Shown: positions 7,097-14,841 of the stretch, piece after piece
Numbering within the stretch: position 1 is the first letter of the stretch
Layout: each line of letters opens with the position of its first letter
Source of the DNA: an uncultured Mucilaginibacter sp.
GTDB lineage: Bacteria > Bacteroidota > Bacteroidia > Sphingobacteriales > Sphingobacteriaceae
DNA: 42,501 nt
Direction: 5' to 3'
Assembly (NCBI GenBank): GCA_903891475.1
Contig: CAITEP010000032.1
Coordinates: forward strand, 1 to 42,501
The notes under the pieces: generated by a model
What the model was told of the DNA's origin: nothing
Seen by the model: the letters and a program-made list of their open reading frames with translations, nothing else
The model's database searches: none
Made by a program: the position numbers and the translations under genes

Positions 7097-9705
7097 ATTT
7101 CGTCAGTGTTGTCTACATAATTATCTTGCTCTGGTGCATTTTCCATAGTTGACAGCTCGTTGTTAACTTCTTCTTGCTCTGGCACCTGTGTTTCAATGCC
7201 AGCCTTTTGTTGTTCAATGTTTAACTTGCCGGCTACTTCTTGCATTTTAAGTTCAAGTTCCAACTGTTTGTTGTGAAACTCATTCATAACACGTTCCCTG
7301 TTAAATTGAAGCTCACGTTCTTTGTAGTCAAAATCTTGCATTGTTTTTTCTTTATCATATTCTAAACGTGCTTGATCAAGATTAAGTTTAATCTTATCTG
7401 TTTCTGATTTTAGATTGATTTCTAATTCGTTTACTTTAACTTCGTCTGCAACTGCTTGTGCTTGTATCAATGTAGCTTGCGCTTGCATTAATGCAGGATC
7501 TGGCGGAGCTGACTCTTGAGCTTCTGCCTGTTGCTGTTGCGCTAGTTGTGCAGCCATTGTTGCTATTTGATTTTGAATTTCTGGCGGTAACTCTTCGATA
7601 TTCTCAGGCAATGGCTGATTAGTTTGTGCTTGAAACTGTATTAATAATTTAAACGCCACATGTTCCGCTTGATGCGCTTGATTAGCAGCGATAACGTTAG
7701 GGTCTTGTGCGTCTGGGTTATCTAGTAATGATTTATGAACGATCAAATGCGCGTCGTGATCTTGATCTATATATGCTTTAATCGGTTTTCCTAATATTAA
7801 GTTTTGGTTTTCACTTATAGGATTTAAATAAGGTGGTGGCGCGTCGTCGTCTTTAGGAGGCGCTGGCAATAACAACTTGTTTATATCTTCAACGCTTATA
7901 TTCAAACTTTTATAAAACATTTCATTTGCAACGCGCAAATCATGTAATTCGGGATTTTGTCGCGCATTATTTAAAATGATTTCAGCACGCATTAAACGAT
8001 ACATAGCATTTTGCAATGATGGATCACTAGCAGGTACTATTTGTATGCTATCGCAAAAATCATTTTTCATGATTTCGTGATTACCACCAGGAACCTTAAA
8101 AGGATAAGGTTTATTTTCTGGTAACCAATCCGCAAACCTATTTTTAAATAGCTCTAGCATTAGCTGGAATGACTTGTGGTAGCCTTGCAAAACAAAGTTA
8201 GGCACTCGTTGCATATTTTCAAGCATTGCAAGCACAGATGCCGCTGGTGCTCTTGGTGCCATTTCTGTAATAGCATCGTTAACAATAGCTGACGGTTTAC
8301 GGATGCTGTCCTCAATACCGTTTTTAATATCCATCAAAATTGGGCTTGGGTCTTTATATGGTAATGGCATGATAGATTCACTGATGGGATTACCCCCAGT
8401 TTGAATCGGTAACCACTCACCACTACGCGGCCGTAAGGAATTATTTTCTAATCTTAAACCTTGGGAATACAAACCAGCTGGAAAGTTTGCATATAAAGCA
8501 GACTGTGCTAACTGTTGAGTCATAAGTGTAGCGCATTGTGCAGCATTACTTGCTGTTTGCGCCATACCGTAACTTTCACCATCTAAACTAGGGAACAAAC
8601 CCCAACTTACGAAATATTCTTTATGTTTCTTTAAGAAATCGTCCTTATCCCAATTGCGGGATATTCTTAATATTGTCCCTGATTTTGCATCAAGGGTTAT
8701 AATATATGGGAGCGCAATGTCGATTTTACCCGCTTTAGGATCTTCTTTAATTTTGTACTCACAATGACATTCCCATATTTCATATTTTGAAGAATTATAG
8801 CTATTTTGATTATTTGATCTTTGATAGCCGCTAATTTGGTCGAGAGTTTCCTCAATGACATTGTCATCTCCTCCATCTGAGTTTGTAGTTAAAATATCAA
8901 TGTCCCGATATTCACCAATTAATTTTCTTAGTTCAAACTCCCGTTCGTCCATATAGTGAACTTGAGTTTTACGAGTTGCTGAAAGATGGCTAGATAAATC
9001 CCGATTGATTATAAAGTCTTCAGGCTTAATCATACGATGCGTAGGCCTGCCCATAACTGGGTCAATAAAGACTTTACTATATACAGTGTCAAAAATTGAC
9101 CAAGCAATAGTGCGCTGTAACTCTTTATCAAAACCTTTATCAATGTTTTGCAAATAATTACTACAAAATCTTGATACCCTATAGGCTTGGTTTTCTAATT
9201 TTTCGGTTGGTTCCCCAATGATTACGCAATCAACCGGGTTATTACTTGGCCATATAGAACCCATAATAGTTGCTATGAAATGCAACCATGTTTCAAAAAC
9301 AGCTGGAGACGTTACGCCGATTTCCCCATCAGCACCACCAGCACTTAATTTGTCAGGGCTAAAACCTAATTGTTTAATTAAATTAGAAAGGTTTTGGTAA
9401 AATTCTTGTTGGCTTTCCTTGTCTTCTTCAATTGCCATCCTTAAACTATGGCCAATCGAGCTAAGCACGGAATCATCCAAAAACTCCGCTACGTTTTGTT
9501 CGTGAAATTCTAATACTGGTTTTGGCAATCCTTCGTCATCTTTAGGCTCAACAATTATTGAACCATCCGCGAAATGTCTTAACCCCTCTTCTGACAAATA
9601 ACCTTCTTCCGGTATTTCGTTAACATTTGGAATATTGGGGGTTAAAATCTCAGAACCAAAGGAAGCGATATAGTTAGGCGTTGGATTGTTATTTGCTAAA
9701 CTCAT
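7093..9705 (-). CDS. Portal protein (podovirus P22/T7-type head-tail connector)
   Basis: An 870-residue portal. It follows TerL with an ATGA overlap, which supports ATG 9705; a longer frame starting at 9750 lacks support. The central body (residues about 80-640) has features of podovirus portals: WLHFIATIMGSIWPSNNPVD near 140-160, a conserved EYFVSWG-type segment, and MAQTASNAAQCATLMTQ near 385-401. From about residue 690 to the end it becomes a Gln/Glu/Lys-rich coiled coil with many Ala, like the barrel/tunnel extension of P22 portals. Twelve copies would form the DNA channel at the head vertex and dock terminase. The length exceeds P22 gp1 (725 residues), the excess being in the C-terminal coiled coil. 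Confidence 0.85.
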   Translation of the reverse strand: MSLANNNPTPNYIASFGSEILTPNIPNVNEIPEEGYLSEEGLRHFADGSIIVEPKDDEGLPKPVLEFHEQNVAEFLDDSVLSSIGHSLRMAIEEDKESQQEFYQNLSNLIKQLGFSPDKLSAGGADGEIGVTSPAVFETWLHFIATIMGSIWPSNNPVDCVIIGEPTEKLENQAYRVSRFCSNYLQNIDKGFDKELQRTIAWSIFDTVYSKVFIDPVMGRPTHRMIKPEDFIINRDLSSHLSATRKTQVHYMDEREFELRKLIGEYRDIDILTTNSDGGDDNVIEETLDQISGYQRSNNQNSYNSSKYEIWECHCEYKIKEDPKAGKIDIALPYIITLDAKSGTILRISRNWDKDDFLKKHKEYFVSWGLFPSLDGESYGMAQTASNAAQCATLMTQQLAQSALYANFPAGLYSQGLRLENNSLRPRSGEWLPIQTGGNPISESIMPLPYKDPSPILMDIKNGIEDSIRKPSAIVNDAITEMAPRAPAASVLAMLENMQRVPNFVLQGYHKSFQLMLELFKNRFADWLPENKPYPFKVPGGNHEIMKNDFCDSIQIVPASDPSLQNAMYRLMRAEIILNNARQNPELHDLRVANEMFYKSLNISVEDINKLLLPAPPKDDDAPPPYLNPISENQNLILGKPIKAYIDQDHDAHLIVHKSLLDNPDAQDPNVIAANQAHQAEHVAFKLLIQFQAQTNQPLPENIEELPPEIQNQIATMAAQLAQQQQAEAQESAPPDPALMQAQATLIQAQAVADEVKVNELEINLKSETDKIKLNLDQARLEYDKEKTMQDFDYKERELQFNRERVMNEFHNKQLELELKMQEVAGKLNIEQQKAGIETQVPEQEEVNNELSTMENAPEQDNYVDNTDEI

Positions 9706-11387
9706 AATCTGCTTTCTCTTCTTAGGTTTTCGCCATTCCAATTTTTCCAATTACGTTGTTTAATAGCTGGGTAATCTTCAGGTATAAGTATTTCTCCGGT
9801 TTGTTTAAATCGAATAAATGCTTGAGACATTGAGTCTATTGTATCATTACTTTCACCATTTGGGAACATTGCACAATCATTTATAAATACTTGAGCGTAA
9901 TCATTTAAATGGAACGAAGGGGGATCACAAACCAACCAGACAAGGCCGTTTTCTATAATGTCAGTAACACGTCTAACACGTGCAATTTTATCCCCAACAA
10001 GATTGGGATTAAATTTCATGACGGGAATATTAGTACGCATTAAATCTTGCGCAAGGGAATAGCCACTTACTTTGGCTTCAATAAGGACTTGATCAGCTTT
10101 CATTTTATAGCTGCTGCTCATAGGCCTTTCTAAATCTGTGTCATAATAATTTTGGGAAAGCCTGACTGCCATTTTGCGTAAATCTGGATATTCAACTTTC
10201 CCCTTATACAAAGACAAAAGGATAATATTTCTTATACCTGCACTGTTTGTGAATATTCCCCATGTTGTGCAAGCGCTATAACAATTTGAAGTTTTATCAG
10301 CACCTGGTCTATTGCCAACAAGTGCGGTGTCCCAGCTTTGCATAACAAATTCAATGTTTGGCAATTCCTTTTCTTGCCATTTTTGGAACCATTCTTTTTT
10401 AATAATGCCGCCCTCACTTGGTGAAGGTCTTTGTTGCAACTGTCCTGATATGCGGTAACTGTCGCCTCTAAAATCGCTTTGTTTTAGTTTTTGAAGCTGT
10501 TTTGCGTTAATACCAGAAGGCCAAAGCAATTCGTTTTCTTTTGTACGTGGATCACGCCATTTTTTACCGTTGGTTGATCTTAAGGGAATCGTTACACATT
10601 TAGAATTTGTTTCAAATTCCATAGGTAAACATAAGTGCACCCAATCGGAATTTTGCTTGCTTAGTATTAAACCTGATACATCTTGAGAATGGGTTCTTTG
10701 CTGAATAACTAAACGTCTAAATTCTTTTAATGTTCCTTGGTAACGTGTCGACATAACGAAATCATGCCAATCGTTGGTAGAATCCCTAATCGTTTTACTT
10801 TCCGATTCTTTTACATTGTTTGGGTCGTCTTCTATTTCAAAAGATGCACCCCAACCTGTAGCAGAACTTTTAACAGCGGAAGCGATACGATAACCACCTT
10901 TAGTATTATCAAATTTCATCTTGTTATTAACATCTGCCATTAACTGAAATTGACTACCCCATAAACTGCGATACCATGGAGATTGTAAAAGCCGACGGCA
11001 TTTAATACTGTCGCGAATCGACAGAGAATTAGCATAAGAACTATATAGGAAACTTAAATCGGGTCTGTTAGTCCAAACCCAAGGTGTAAACAAAACAGAA
11101 CAAATATTTGATTTTCCACACCGCGGCGGAATGTTAATAAGTAGCCGATTTATGTCTAATCGATATAAAGCCTCCAAATGTTCGGCTATGGCCTCAACGT
11201 GCCAGGATGGTATTAAAGCACATCCCGGTTCAATTATTGGCCATGCACGATCAATAAAGAGATAAAAAGAATTTTCACAAAGCCATTTTTCCCCAAGTTG
11301 CTTGTCGGTAAGTCGGTCGCCTAAACAAATGTTAATTTCTGCATCTATTTCTGCTAACGACTTCCCTAAAGTCTTGATGGATGTCAT
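9702..11387 (-). CDS. Terminase large subunit
   Basis: A 561-residue packaging motor. The N-terminal ATPase has Walker A NIPPRCGKS (85-93), YSSYANSLS (115-123) as the adenine/C-motif region, and Walker B ending EDDP (186-189); the preceding residues FEIE are more acidic than the usual LIII. The C-terminal RNase H-like nuclease shows SWDTA near 350-354, IEAK later on, and a final acidic cluster in the segment PNGESNDTIDSMSQ, as expected for the three catalytic acids. It would cut concatemers and pump DNA through the portal. ATG 11387 overlaps the stop of the upstream 85-codon gene, and its stop overlaps the portal start. Family and length are normal for podoviruses. Confidence 0.92.
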   Translation of the reverse strand: MTSIKTLGKSLAEIDAEINICLGDRLTDKQLGEKWLCENSFYLFIDRAWPIIEPGCALIPSWHVEAIAEHLEALYRLDINRLLINIPPRCGKSNICSVLFTPWVWTNRPDLSFLYSSYANSLSIRDSIKCRRLLQSPWYRSLWGSQFQLMADVNNKMKFDNTKGGYRIASAVKSSATGWGASFEIEDDPNNVKESESKTIRDSTNDWHDFVMSTRYQGTLKEFRRLVIQQRTHSQDVSGLILSKQNSDWVHLCLPMEFETNSKCVTIPLRSTNGKKWRDPRTKENELLWPSGINAKQLQKLKQSDFRGDSYRISGQLQQRPSPSEGGIIKKEWFQKWQEKELPNIEFVMQSWDTALVGNRPGADKTSNCYSACTTWGIFTNSAGIRNIILLSLYKGKVEYPDLRKMAVRLSQNYYDTDLERPMSSSYKMKADQVLIEAKVSGYSLAQDLMRTNIPVMKFNPNLVGDKIARVRRVTDIIENGLVWLVCDPPSFHLNDYAQVFINDCAMFPNGESNDTIDSMSQAFIRFKQTGEILIPEDYPAIKQRNWKNWNGENLRRESRL

Positions 11388-11641
11388 CTAAACTTATAGC
11401 TTCTCAACTTATTATTTTGTAATCTTTTAGCGTCAGCTGGTGCAACCATTTCTGCATAATCGATTGATTCATTATTTATGTATTTTAAATTCCAGTCAGC
11501 TTGAACAAACAATTGTTCAATATCTGATTTTTCAGCTTCGATTTTTTTTGAAAAGTTGCCTTTGTATAGCTCTATTGCTAAAGCTAAAGCATCATGACGT
11601 TTTGCTGACTCATTTTTATCTAGATTTTGTTCTGAAGACAT
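11384..11641 (-). CDS. Small protein directly upstream of TerL, unknown
   Basis: An 85-residue charged, helical protein starting MSSEQNLDKNESAKRHD. It overlaps the TerL start by ATGA and is the first gene after a palindrome-embedded promoter, so it opens the terminase operon. Position suggests a terminase partner or small terminase subunit, but I see no DNA-binding HTH of the usual small terminase, and the DUF5681-like protein at 14842-15654 competes for that role. The ribosome site is weak (GGGG eight bases upstream). Confidence 0.5.
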   Translation of the reverse strand: MSSEQNLDKNESAKRHDALALAIELYKGNFSKKIEAEKSDIEQLFVQADWNLKYINNESIDYAEMVAPADAKRLQNNKLRSYKFR

Positions 11642-11652
11642 TAAAACCCCAA

Positions 11653-11692
11653 TTTTGTTTAAGTATATTTTAACAATAATACTTAAACAAAA
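11653..11692 (-). promoter_or_regulatory. Late promoter embedded in a 14-bp palindrome
   Basis: A perfect inverted repeat (TTTTGTTTAAGTAT 11653-11666, ATACTTAAACAAAA 11679-11692) with a 12-base centre. Read on the minus strand, TTGTTT (-35, 11685-11690) and TATACT (-10, 11662-11667) are exactly 17 bases apart, and each lies in one arm. This is an attractive promoter/operator for the terminase-portal operon. There is no T tract, which argues against a terminator. The 11693-11762 remainder of the gap has no gene. Confidence 0.5.
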
Positions 11693-11762
11693 AAGTTTAC
11701 AAGATTTAAGGGGGTTTTATTTCAGATTAGTGATGAATTTTATATTTTAAAGGTGTACTAAA

Positions 11763-12104
11763 TTATTTGTATTTTTCCTTTATACCTTTAACAAAACTTT
11801 CTACCCCAATGTCTTTTGTTAATTTATGCGTAAAATAAGATAAAACTATATCAGCTAATGTTGCAGCTAACACTGTTGCAATTGTAAAATTTTCACTTGT
11901 TATGTCGTCCTTTGATTTAATTTCTTTAAAAAATTTAAAGTTACTATCTTGTTGAAGTTCAATAGATTTTTTGCGCAAATCATGTAAAATTATATTTAAT
12001 ACTTCTTTAAAAAACATGTCTGAGATATCTTTACTATCCGTAAAATCTGCAATCATTTTAATTTTTCGTACAAGATCATCATTTGTTTCAAATTCTTTAC
12101 TCAT
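11763..12104 (-). CDS. Unknown helical protein, tandem paralogue of the next gene
   Basis: A 113-residue helical protein clearly related to the upstream neighbour at 12106-12429. Shared positions include IKxIAxFTDxK near the start, an F-x-E-x-L block, RxKSI in the middle, and a C-terminal hydrophobic stretch ending in LSxFTxKLxKDxG. The conserved C-terminal segment (about residues 78-100) is hydrophobic enough for membrane association or a helical dimer face. It starts one base after the neighbour's stop, so the two are cotranscribed. No known family is recognised. Confidence 0.55.
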   Translation of the reverse strand: MSKEFETNDDLVRKIKMIADFTDSKDISDMFFKEVLNIILHDLRKKSIELQQDSNFKFFKEIKSKDDITSENFTIATVLAATLADIVLSYFTHKLTKDIGVESFVKGIKEKYK

Positions 12105-12105
12105 A

Positions 12106-12429
12106 TTATTTTTTCTGCCCTTCTTTAACTTTACCCATCATTTCTTCAATTCCTAAATCCTTACTTAATTTATTTGTGAACACGCTTAGAATCATATCAA
12201 GCATTACACAAACAACTAATGAGGTTGCATGTACCATTTCATTTGATATTTTATCTTTATCAATACCTTTCAAGACAGGAACAGGGGCTTTTTCTTCAAG
12301 ATCAATAGATTTTTCGCGCATTTCATTTATAATAATTTCCAGCATTTCATTAAAAATTATCGTGGGTAATTCTTTTTGGTCTGTAAATTCAGCTATATTT
12401 TTTATTCTTTTAACAATTTCTGGATTCAT
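12106..12429 (-). CDS. Unknown helical protein, tandem paralogue of the previous gene
   Basis: A 107-residue protein (starts MNPEIVKRIKNIAEFTD) that aligns along its whole length with 11763-12104: same FTD block, RxKSI, an acidic linker, then a hydrophobic helix (ATSLVVCVMLDMILSVFTNK, about residues 68-87) and a KLSKDLG end. The two genes are a tandem duplication that has since diverged strongly. A long hydrophobic stretch suggests one membrane-embedded or buried helix. Function unknown. Confidence 0.55.
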   Translation of the reverse strand: MNPEIVKRIKNIAEFTDQKELPTIIFNEMLEIIINEMREKSIDLEEKAPVPVLKGIDKDKISNEMVHATSLVVCVMLDMILSVFTNKLSKDLGIEEMMGKVKEGQKK

Positions 12430-12442
12430 ATTTTTCTTTCTA

Positions 12443-12613
12443 TTAGTTAATTTTTAAGCCGTTAGGCTCTGCGTATTTTTGGATTGTATCCCAAAAATAT
12501 TGGATGTCAGCGATAGGCAACAAATCTGTTTGCTTATTCACTGTGTAATGTTCCCAAACGTATTTTATCTTAGGGTCTGTTTTCGCTAATATTTTTACAA
12601 TTTCCTCAAGCAT
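12443..12613 (-). CDS. Small hypothetical protein (56 residues)
   Basis: The frame starts at ATG 12613 with AAAGAG eight bases upstream and ends 13 bases before the next gene. It begins MLEEIVKILAKTDP and holds several Trp and Tyr (YVWEHY, YFWDTI), not the composition of a shadow frame. Strand, spacing and ribosome site fit the surrounding operon of small genes. Function unknown. Confidence 0.5.
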   Translation of the reverse strand: MLEEIVKILAKTDPKIKYVWEHYTVNKQTDLLPIADIQYFWDTIQKYAEPNGLKIN

Positions 12614-12762
12614 TTTTAAACTCTTTAAAAATTTTATATAAAATTATTTTACATCATTGATTAAATTTAGACAAATGCTTGTAGGATGGACCATTTCATT
12701 TAATATCTTTTTTTTAACAATTTTCTTAAGAAAAAATATAGGGTTTTTTTACAAATATAAAA

Positions 12763-13311
12763 TTACTTAACAGTTATTTTGTTGTTTTGATTTTTTAATA
12801 ATTCAACCTGCTCTTTAACAAACGCTTCCCTCATCATTAAACCATATCTTTGATAGAAATCGTTGCTCGGCCTAATATAAGGATTCACCGTTAATACATG
12901 CGGGTTGTGTATTTCATCATGCTTTTTATGCAAATAAGGCAAAACAATTCGTTTGTATCTTGCACATAATTCGTCAAGATAATCGTCATCAATATATTCT
13001 GCTGTATATGATAAGTTTAAGCCGGAAATATAGGGGTAACATTCAGATCTTTTTAAAGGTACTTTTAATGCATATAAGAAATAAGCGCATAAAGAATTTC
13101 TTATAAAAAATTCGTAATCAAAACAATTAAGTAATAAATCATACGTTTTATCATCTGCTTTTAAATTATCCGCCAAAGCATACATAGTATACATATCTTT
13201 ATCTGGATCTTTTACTTTAATACGATCGTTTGAATTGGGTAAACAATAACTAACGCCGTCTTGGTATAGTTCAATGTTTAAATCATTATAATTAAATAGC
13301 GTTATGCGCAT
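12763..13311 (-). CDS. Hypothetical protein (182 residues)
   Basis: A soluble protein with many Tyr, Asp and Leu; begins MRITLFNYNDLNIELYQDG, has a Cys-Phe-Asp-Tyr segment near 63-66 and a His/Lys patch at about 126-137 (PYLHKKHDEIHNP). No signal peptide or membrane segment. It is one of a run of small to medium minus-strand genes between the DUF5681-like gene and the terminase operon. I do not recognise a family. 140 bases without a strong gene separate it from the next frame upstream. Confidence 0.5.
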   Translation of the reverse strand: MRITLFNYNDLNIELYQDGVSYCLPNSNDRIKVKDPDKDMYTMYALADNLKADDKTYDLLLNCFDYEFFIRNSLCAYFLYALKVPLKRSECYPYISGLNLSYTAEYIDDDYLDELCARYKRIVLPYLHKKHDEIHNPHVLTVNPYIRPSNDFYQRYGLMMREAFVKEQVELLKNQNNKITVK

Positions 13312-13351
13312 TCTGATATACCTATTTTAATTGTTGCCGAATTTAATTTAA

Positions 13352-13465
13352 TTAACATTGTCTTATTAACAATATTGGTAATTCTTTAGAATCAGGTTTT
13401 GTGTTATACCATTCTGCAAAATCTTGTGGTTCCATTGTTTCAAAACAATCTTTATCTAATAGCAC
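13352..13465 (-). CDS. Possible small peptide (37 residues, GTG start)
   Basis: A GTG within the 3' end of the upstream gene opens 37 codons (DFAEWYNTKPDSKELPIL near the middle). An internal ATG at 13435 would give 27 residues. There is no clear ribosome site for either, so this may be translationally coupled or not real. The amino acid mix looks protein-like. Listed because it fills an otherwise empty 145-base gap. Confidence 0.25.
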   Translation of the reverse strand: MLLDKDCFETMEPQDFAEWYNTKPDSKELPILLIRQC

Positions 13466-13674
13466 CTATTACTATTACTTAATAACAACACTGTTTCTTT
13501 TTTTGTATTAGGATTTTTTGGAGCATCATCCTCACAATTAACGTCACGCACAATTTTTATAGGAAATATTCTTTCCCTAAACAAATCATCGTATCCGCCC
13601 TCATGCCCATCAATAACGACTGCTAAATCATCAGGATATTTTTTTAATAATTCTTTTAATTCTTTAATTTTCAT
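13456..13674 (-). CDS. Small conserved phage protein (72 residues)
   Basis: It begins MKIKELKELLKKYPDDLAVV and continues IDGHEGGYDD. This LxKYPxDxxVxxxGxEGGYDD pattern is familiar from small proteins of unknown function found across bacteria and phages. It starts inside the stop region of the 13671-14009 gene (4-base ATGA overlap), so it is coupled to it. Function unknown. Confidence 0.6.
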   Translation of the reverse strand: MKIKELKELLKKYPDDLAVVIDGHEGGYDDLFRERIFPIKIVRDVNCEDDAPKNPNTKKETVLLLSNSNRCY

Positions 13675-14009
13675 TTGGTATGCCTAATTTTACCGCTTTC
13701 ATTTTTTAAAACAATTTTTTTGTATTTTAACCTGATAAAACTTTTACGGCTAAAAATTTCTACGTTTGATTCTGACCCAAAATAATCAGCACGAATAACA
13801 TTAACTTTATTAATAACGTCTTGATCAGTTGCTTTAAACTTATAATCCCGATTGATCCACACGCCATTTATAATATGCCCGTCAAATTCATTATATATGG
13901 GGCAAAAATCATCGTTACCTAATTTAAACAAAGGATACTCATTTAACAAAATTTCAAGTAATGTTTTGCCTTGAAGTTTGCAATAATCATCTAGTTTTTT
14001 AACTTCCAT
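13671..14009 (-). CDS. Hypothetical protein (112 residues)
   Basis: A soluble, mixed alpha/beta protein starting MEVKKLDDYCKLQGKTLLEI with a basic C-terminal end (RLKYKKIVLKNESGKIRHTK). A short FCPIYNEFDGHI region lies near 37-48. Its stop overlaps the next gene's start, and it is preceded by a 13-base gap to the 14023 gene. No family recognised. Confidence 0.5.
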   Translation of the reverse strand: MEVKKLDDYCKLQGKTLLEILLNEYPLFKLGNDDFCPIYNEFDGHIINGVWINRDYKFKATDQDVINKVNVIRADYFGSESNVEIFSRKSFIRLKYKKIVLKNESGKIRHTK

Positions 14010-14022
14010 TGTAAAACTTCCT

Positions 14023-14448
14023 TTAAGATTTAACCTTTGTAAAATAATAAATTGTTAATTCTAAACAATTTGCCAATAAATTTATGGTGTACCCTGGAAA
14101 CGCTTGCATATCCTTATAATTTTTAATTTTGGGAGTGTTTGTGTAAACTTTAACTTTATATATTTTAAAATCATTAGAAGTAGGTAATTGATCAAATATA
14201 TCACGATATTTTATATAAACATCCGTAGAAATAGGTTTGATTGTCTTAACAAATCTTTCTGGGACAAGATCATAAGTTTGTTCAACTATAATTTTTTTTT
14301 CGCTATCTGTATCATTAAGTTTAAGATTAATAAAAGTAATTTTATTAGCAAAACCTTGATATTTACCTAAATTTAACGAACCTACAATTCTATTTTCAAA
14401 TGGAATGTAGTAATCCTTAAGATTTTCTAATATCTGTTTTTTTGTCAT
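14023..14448 (-). CDS. Hypothetical protein (141 residues)
   Basis: A beta-rich soluble protein. I use ATG 14448 because GGGGGGA lies just upstream; an in-frame ATG at 14472 has no ribosome site. Starts MTKKQILENLKDYYIPFENR. Repeated short strands and a Lys/Tyr/Thr-rich centre (KVYTNTPKIKNYKD) are visible, but no motif. Part of the small-gene operon upstream of the terminase genes. Confidence 0.5.
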   Translation of the reverse strand: MTKKQILENLKDYYIPFENRIVGSLNLGKYQGFANKITFINLKLNDTDSEKKIIVEQTYDLVPERFVKTIKPISTDVYIKYRDIFDQLPTSNDFKIYKVKVYTNTPKIKNYKDMQAFPGYTINLLANCLELTIYYFTKVKS

Positions 14449-14476
14449 AATCCCCCCAATTTGATAAAACATTTAA

Positions 14477-14674
14477 TCATTTTTGTTTTAACAATTCAAG
14501 GTATTTTTTAAAAAACTCAATACGCTGCTTAACCTGCTCATTTACGTAAAAAGGAAAGTTTGCGCATGATGCAAAATCATGGCGTAACATATCGTCTCTG
14601 ATACGATGTGCTGGTGATTTAACATAAGTCAAAGACGAAGTTAACAAATGGTCATTTTTGAAGTTGTTAAACAT
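14477..14674 (-). CDS. Small hypothetical protein (65 residues)
   Basis: It starts MFNNFKNDHLLTSSLTYVKS and contains AHRIRDDMLRHDF (about 22-34), two Arg/Asp-rich turns, then a helical C-terminus (VKQRIEFFKKYLELLKQK). Size and His/Arg content would allow nucleic-acid binding, but there is no recognised domain. No strong ribosome site is visible. Confidence 0.4.
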   Translation of the reverse strand: MFNNFKNDHLLTSSLTYVKSPAHRIRDDMLRHDFASCANFPFYVNEQVKQRIEFFKKYLELLKQK

Positions 14675-14692
14675 TTTAGCGGGCTTTTTTTA

Positions 14693-14758
14693 TTAATGGA
14701 TTGATATATTACCTTCAATCCCAATATCAATTTTTTCGCGTTCTTTATTTTCTGTCAT
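14693..14758 (-). CDS. Putative 21-residue peptide with strong ribosome site
   Basis: ATG 14758 is preceded by AAAGGA at five to six bases, one of the better ribosome sites on this strand, and the frame runs 21 codons (MTENKEREKIDIGIEGNI at the start). The peptide is charged. It may be a real microprotein or a leader for the genes downstream. Confidence 0.35.
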   Translation of the reverse strand: MTENKEREKIDIGIEGNISIH

Positions 14759-14800
14759 ATTATTCCTTTGTAATTATATTTTTTTCGTACGCTGAGAGGT

Positions 14801-14826
14801 CGGCACTAAGTTAGTACATAGTGCCG
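14801..14826 (-). promoter_or_regulatory. GC-rich hairpin after the DUF5681-like gene
   Basis: An 8-base-pair stem (CGGCACTA 14801-14808, TAGTGCCG 14819-14826) with a 10-base loop begins 16 bases after the stop of the 14842-15654 gene. There is no T tract on either strand directly after it, so it may be an RNA-processing or mRNA-stabilising hairpin rather than a terminator. A role as an operator is possible. Confidence 0.4.
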
Positions 14827-14841
14827 CATAAAACAATTATA

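Noticed and set aside
9706..9750. Portal start at 9750
   Set aside because: Would overlap TerL by 49 bases; ATG 9705 has the ATGA overlap seen throughout the genome.
11384..11641. Firm call of small terminase for the gene before TerL
   Set aside because: Position fits, but there is no HTH or known motif, and another candidate (14842-15654) exists.
12083..12457. Plus-strand frame opposite the tandem paralogues
   Set aside because: Shadow of the conserved minus-strand paralogue genes; hydrophobic because of codon bias.
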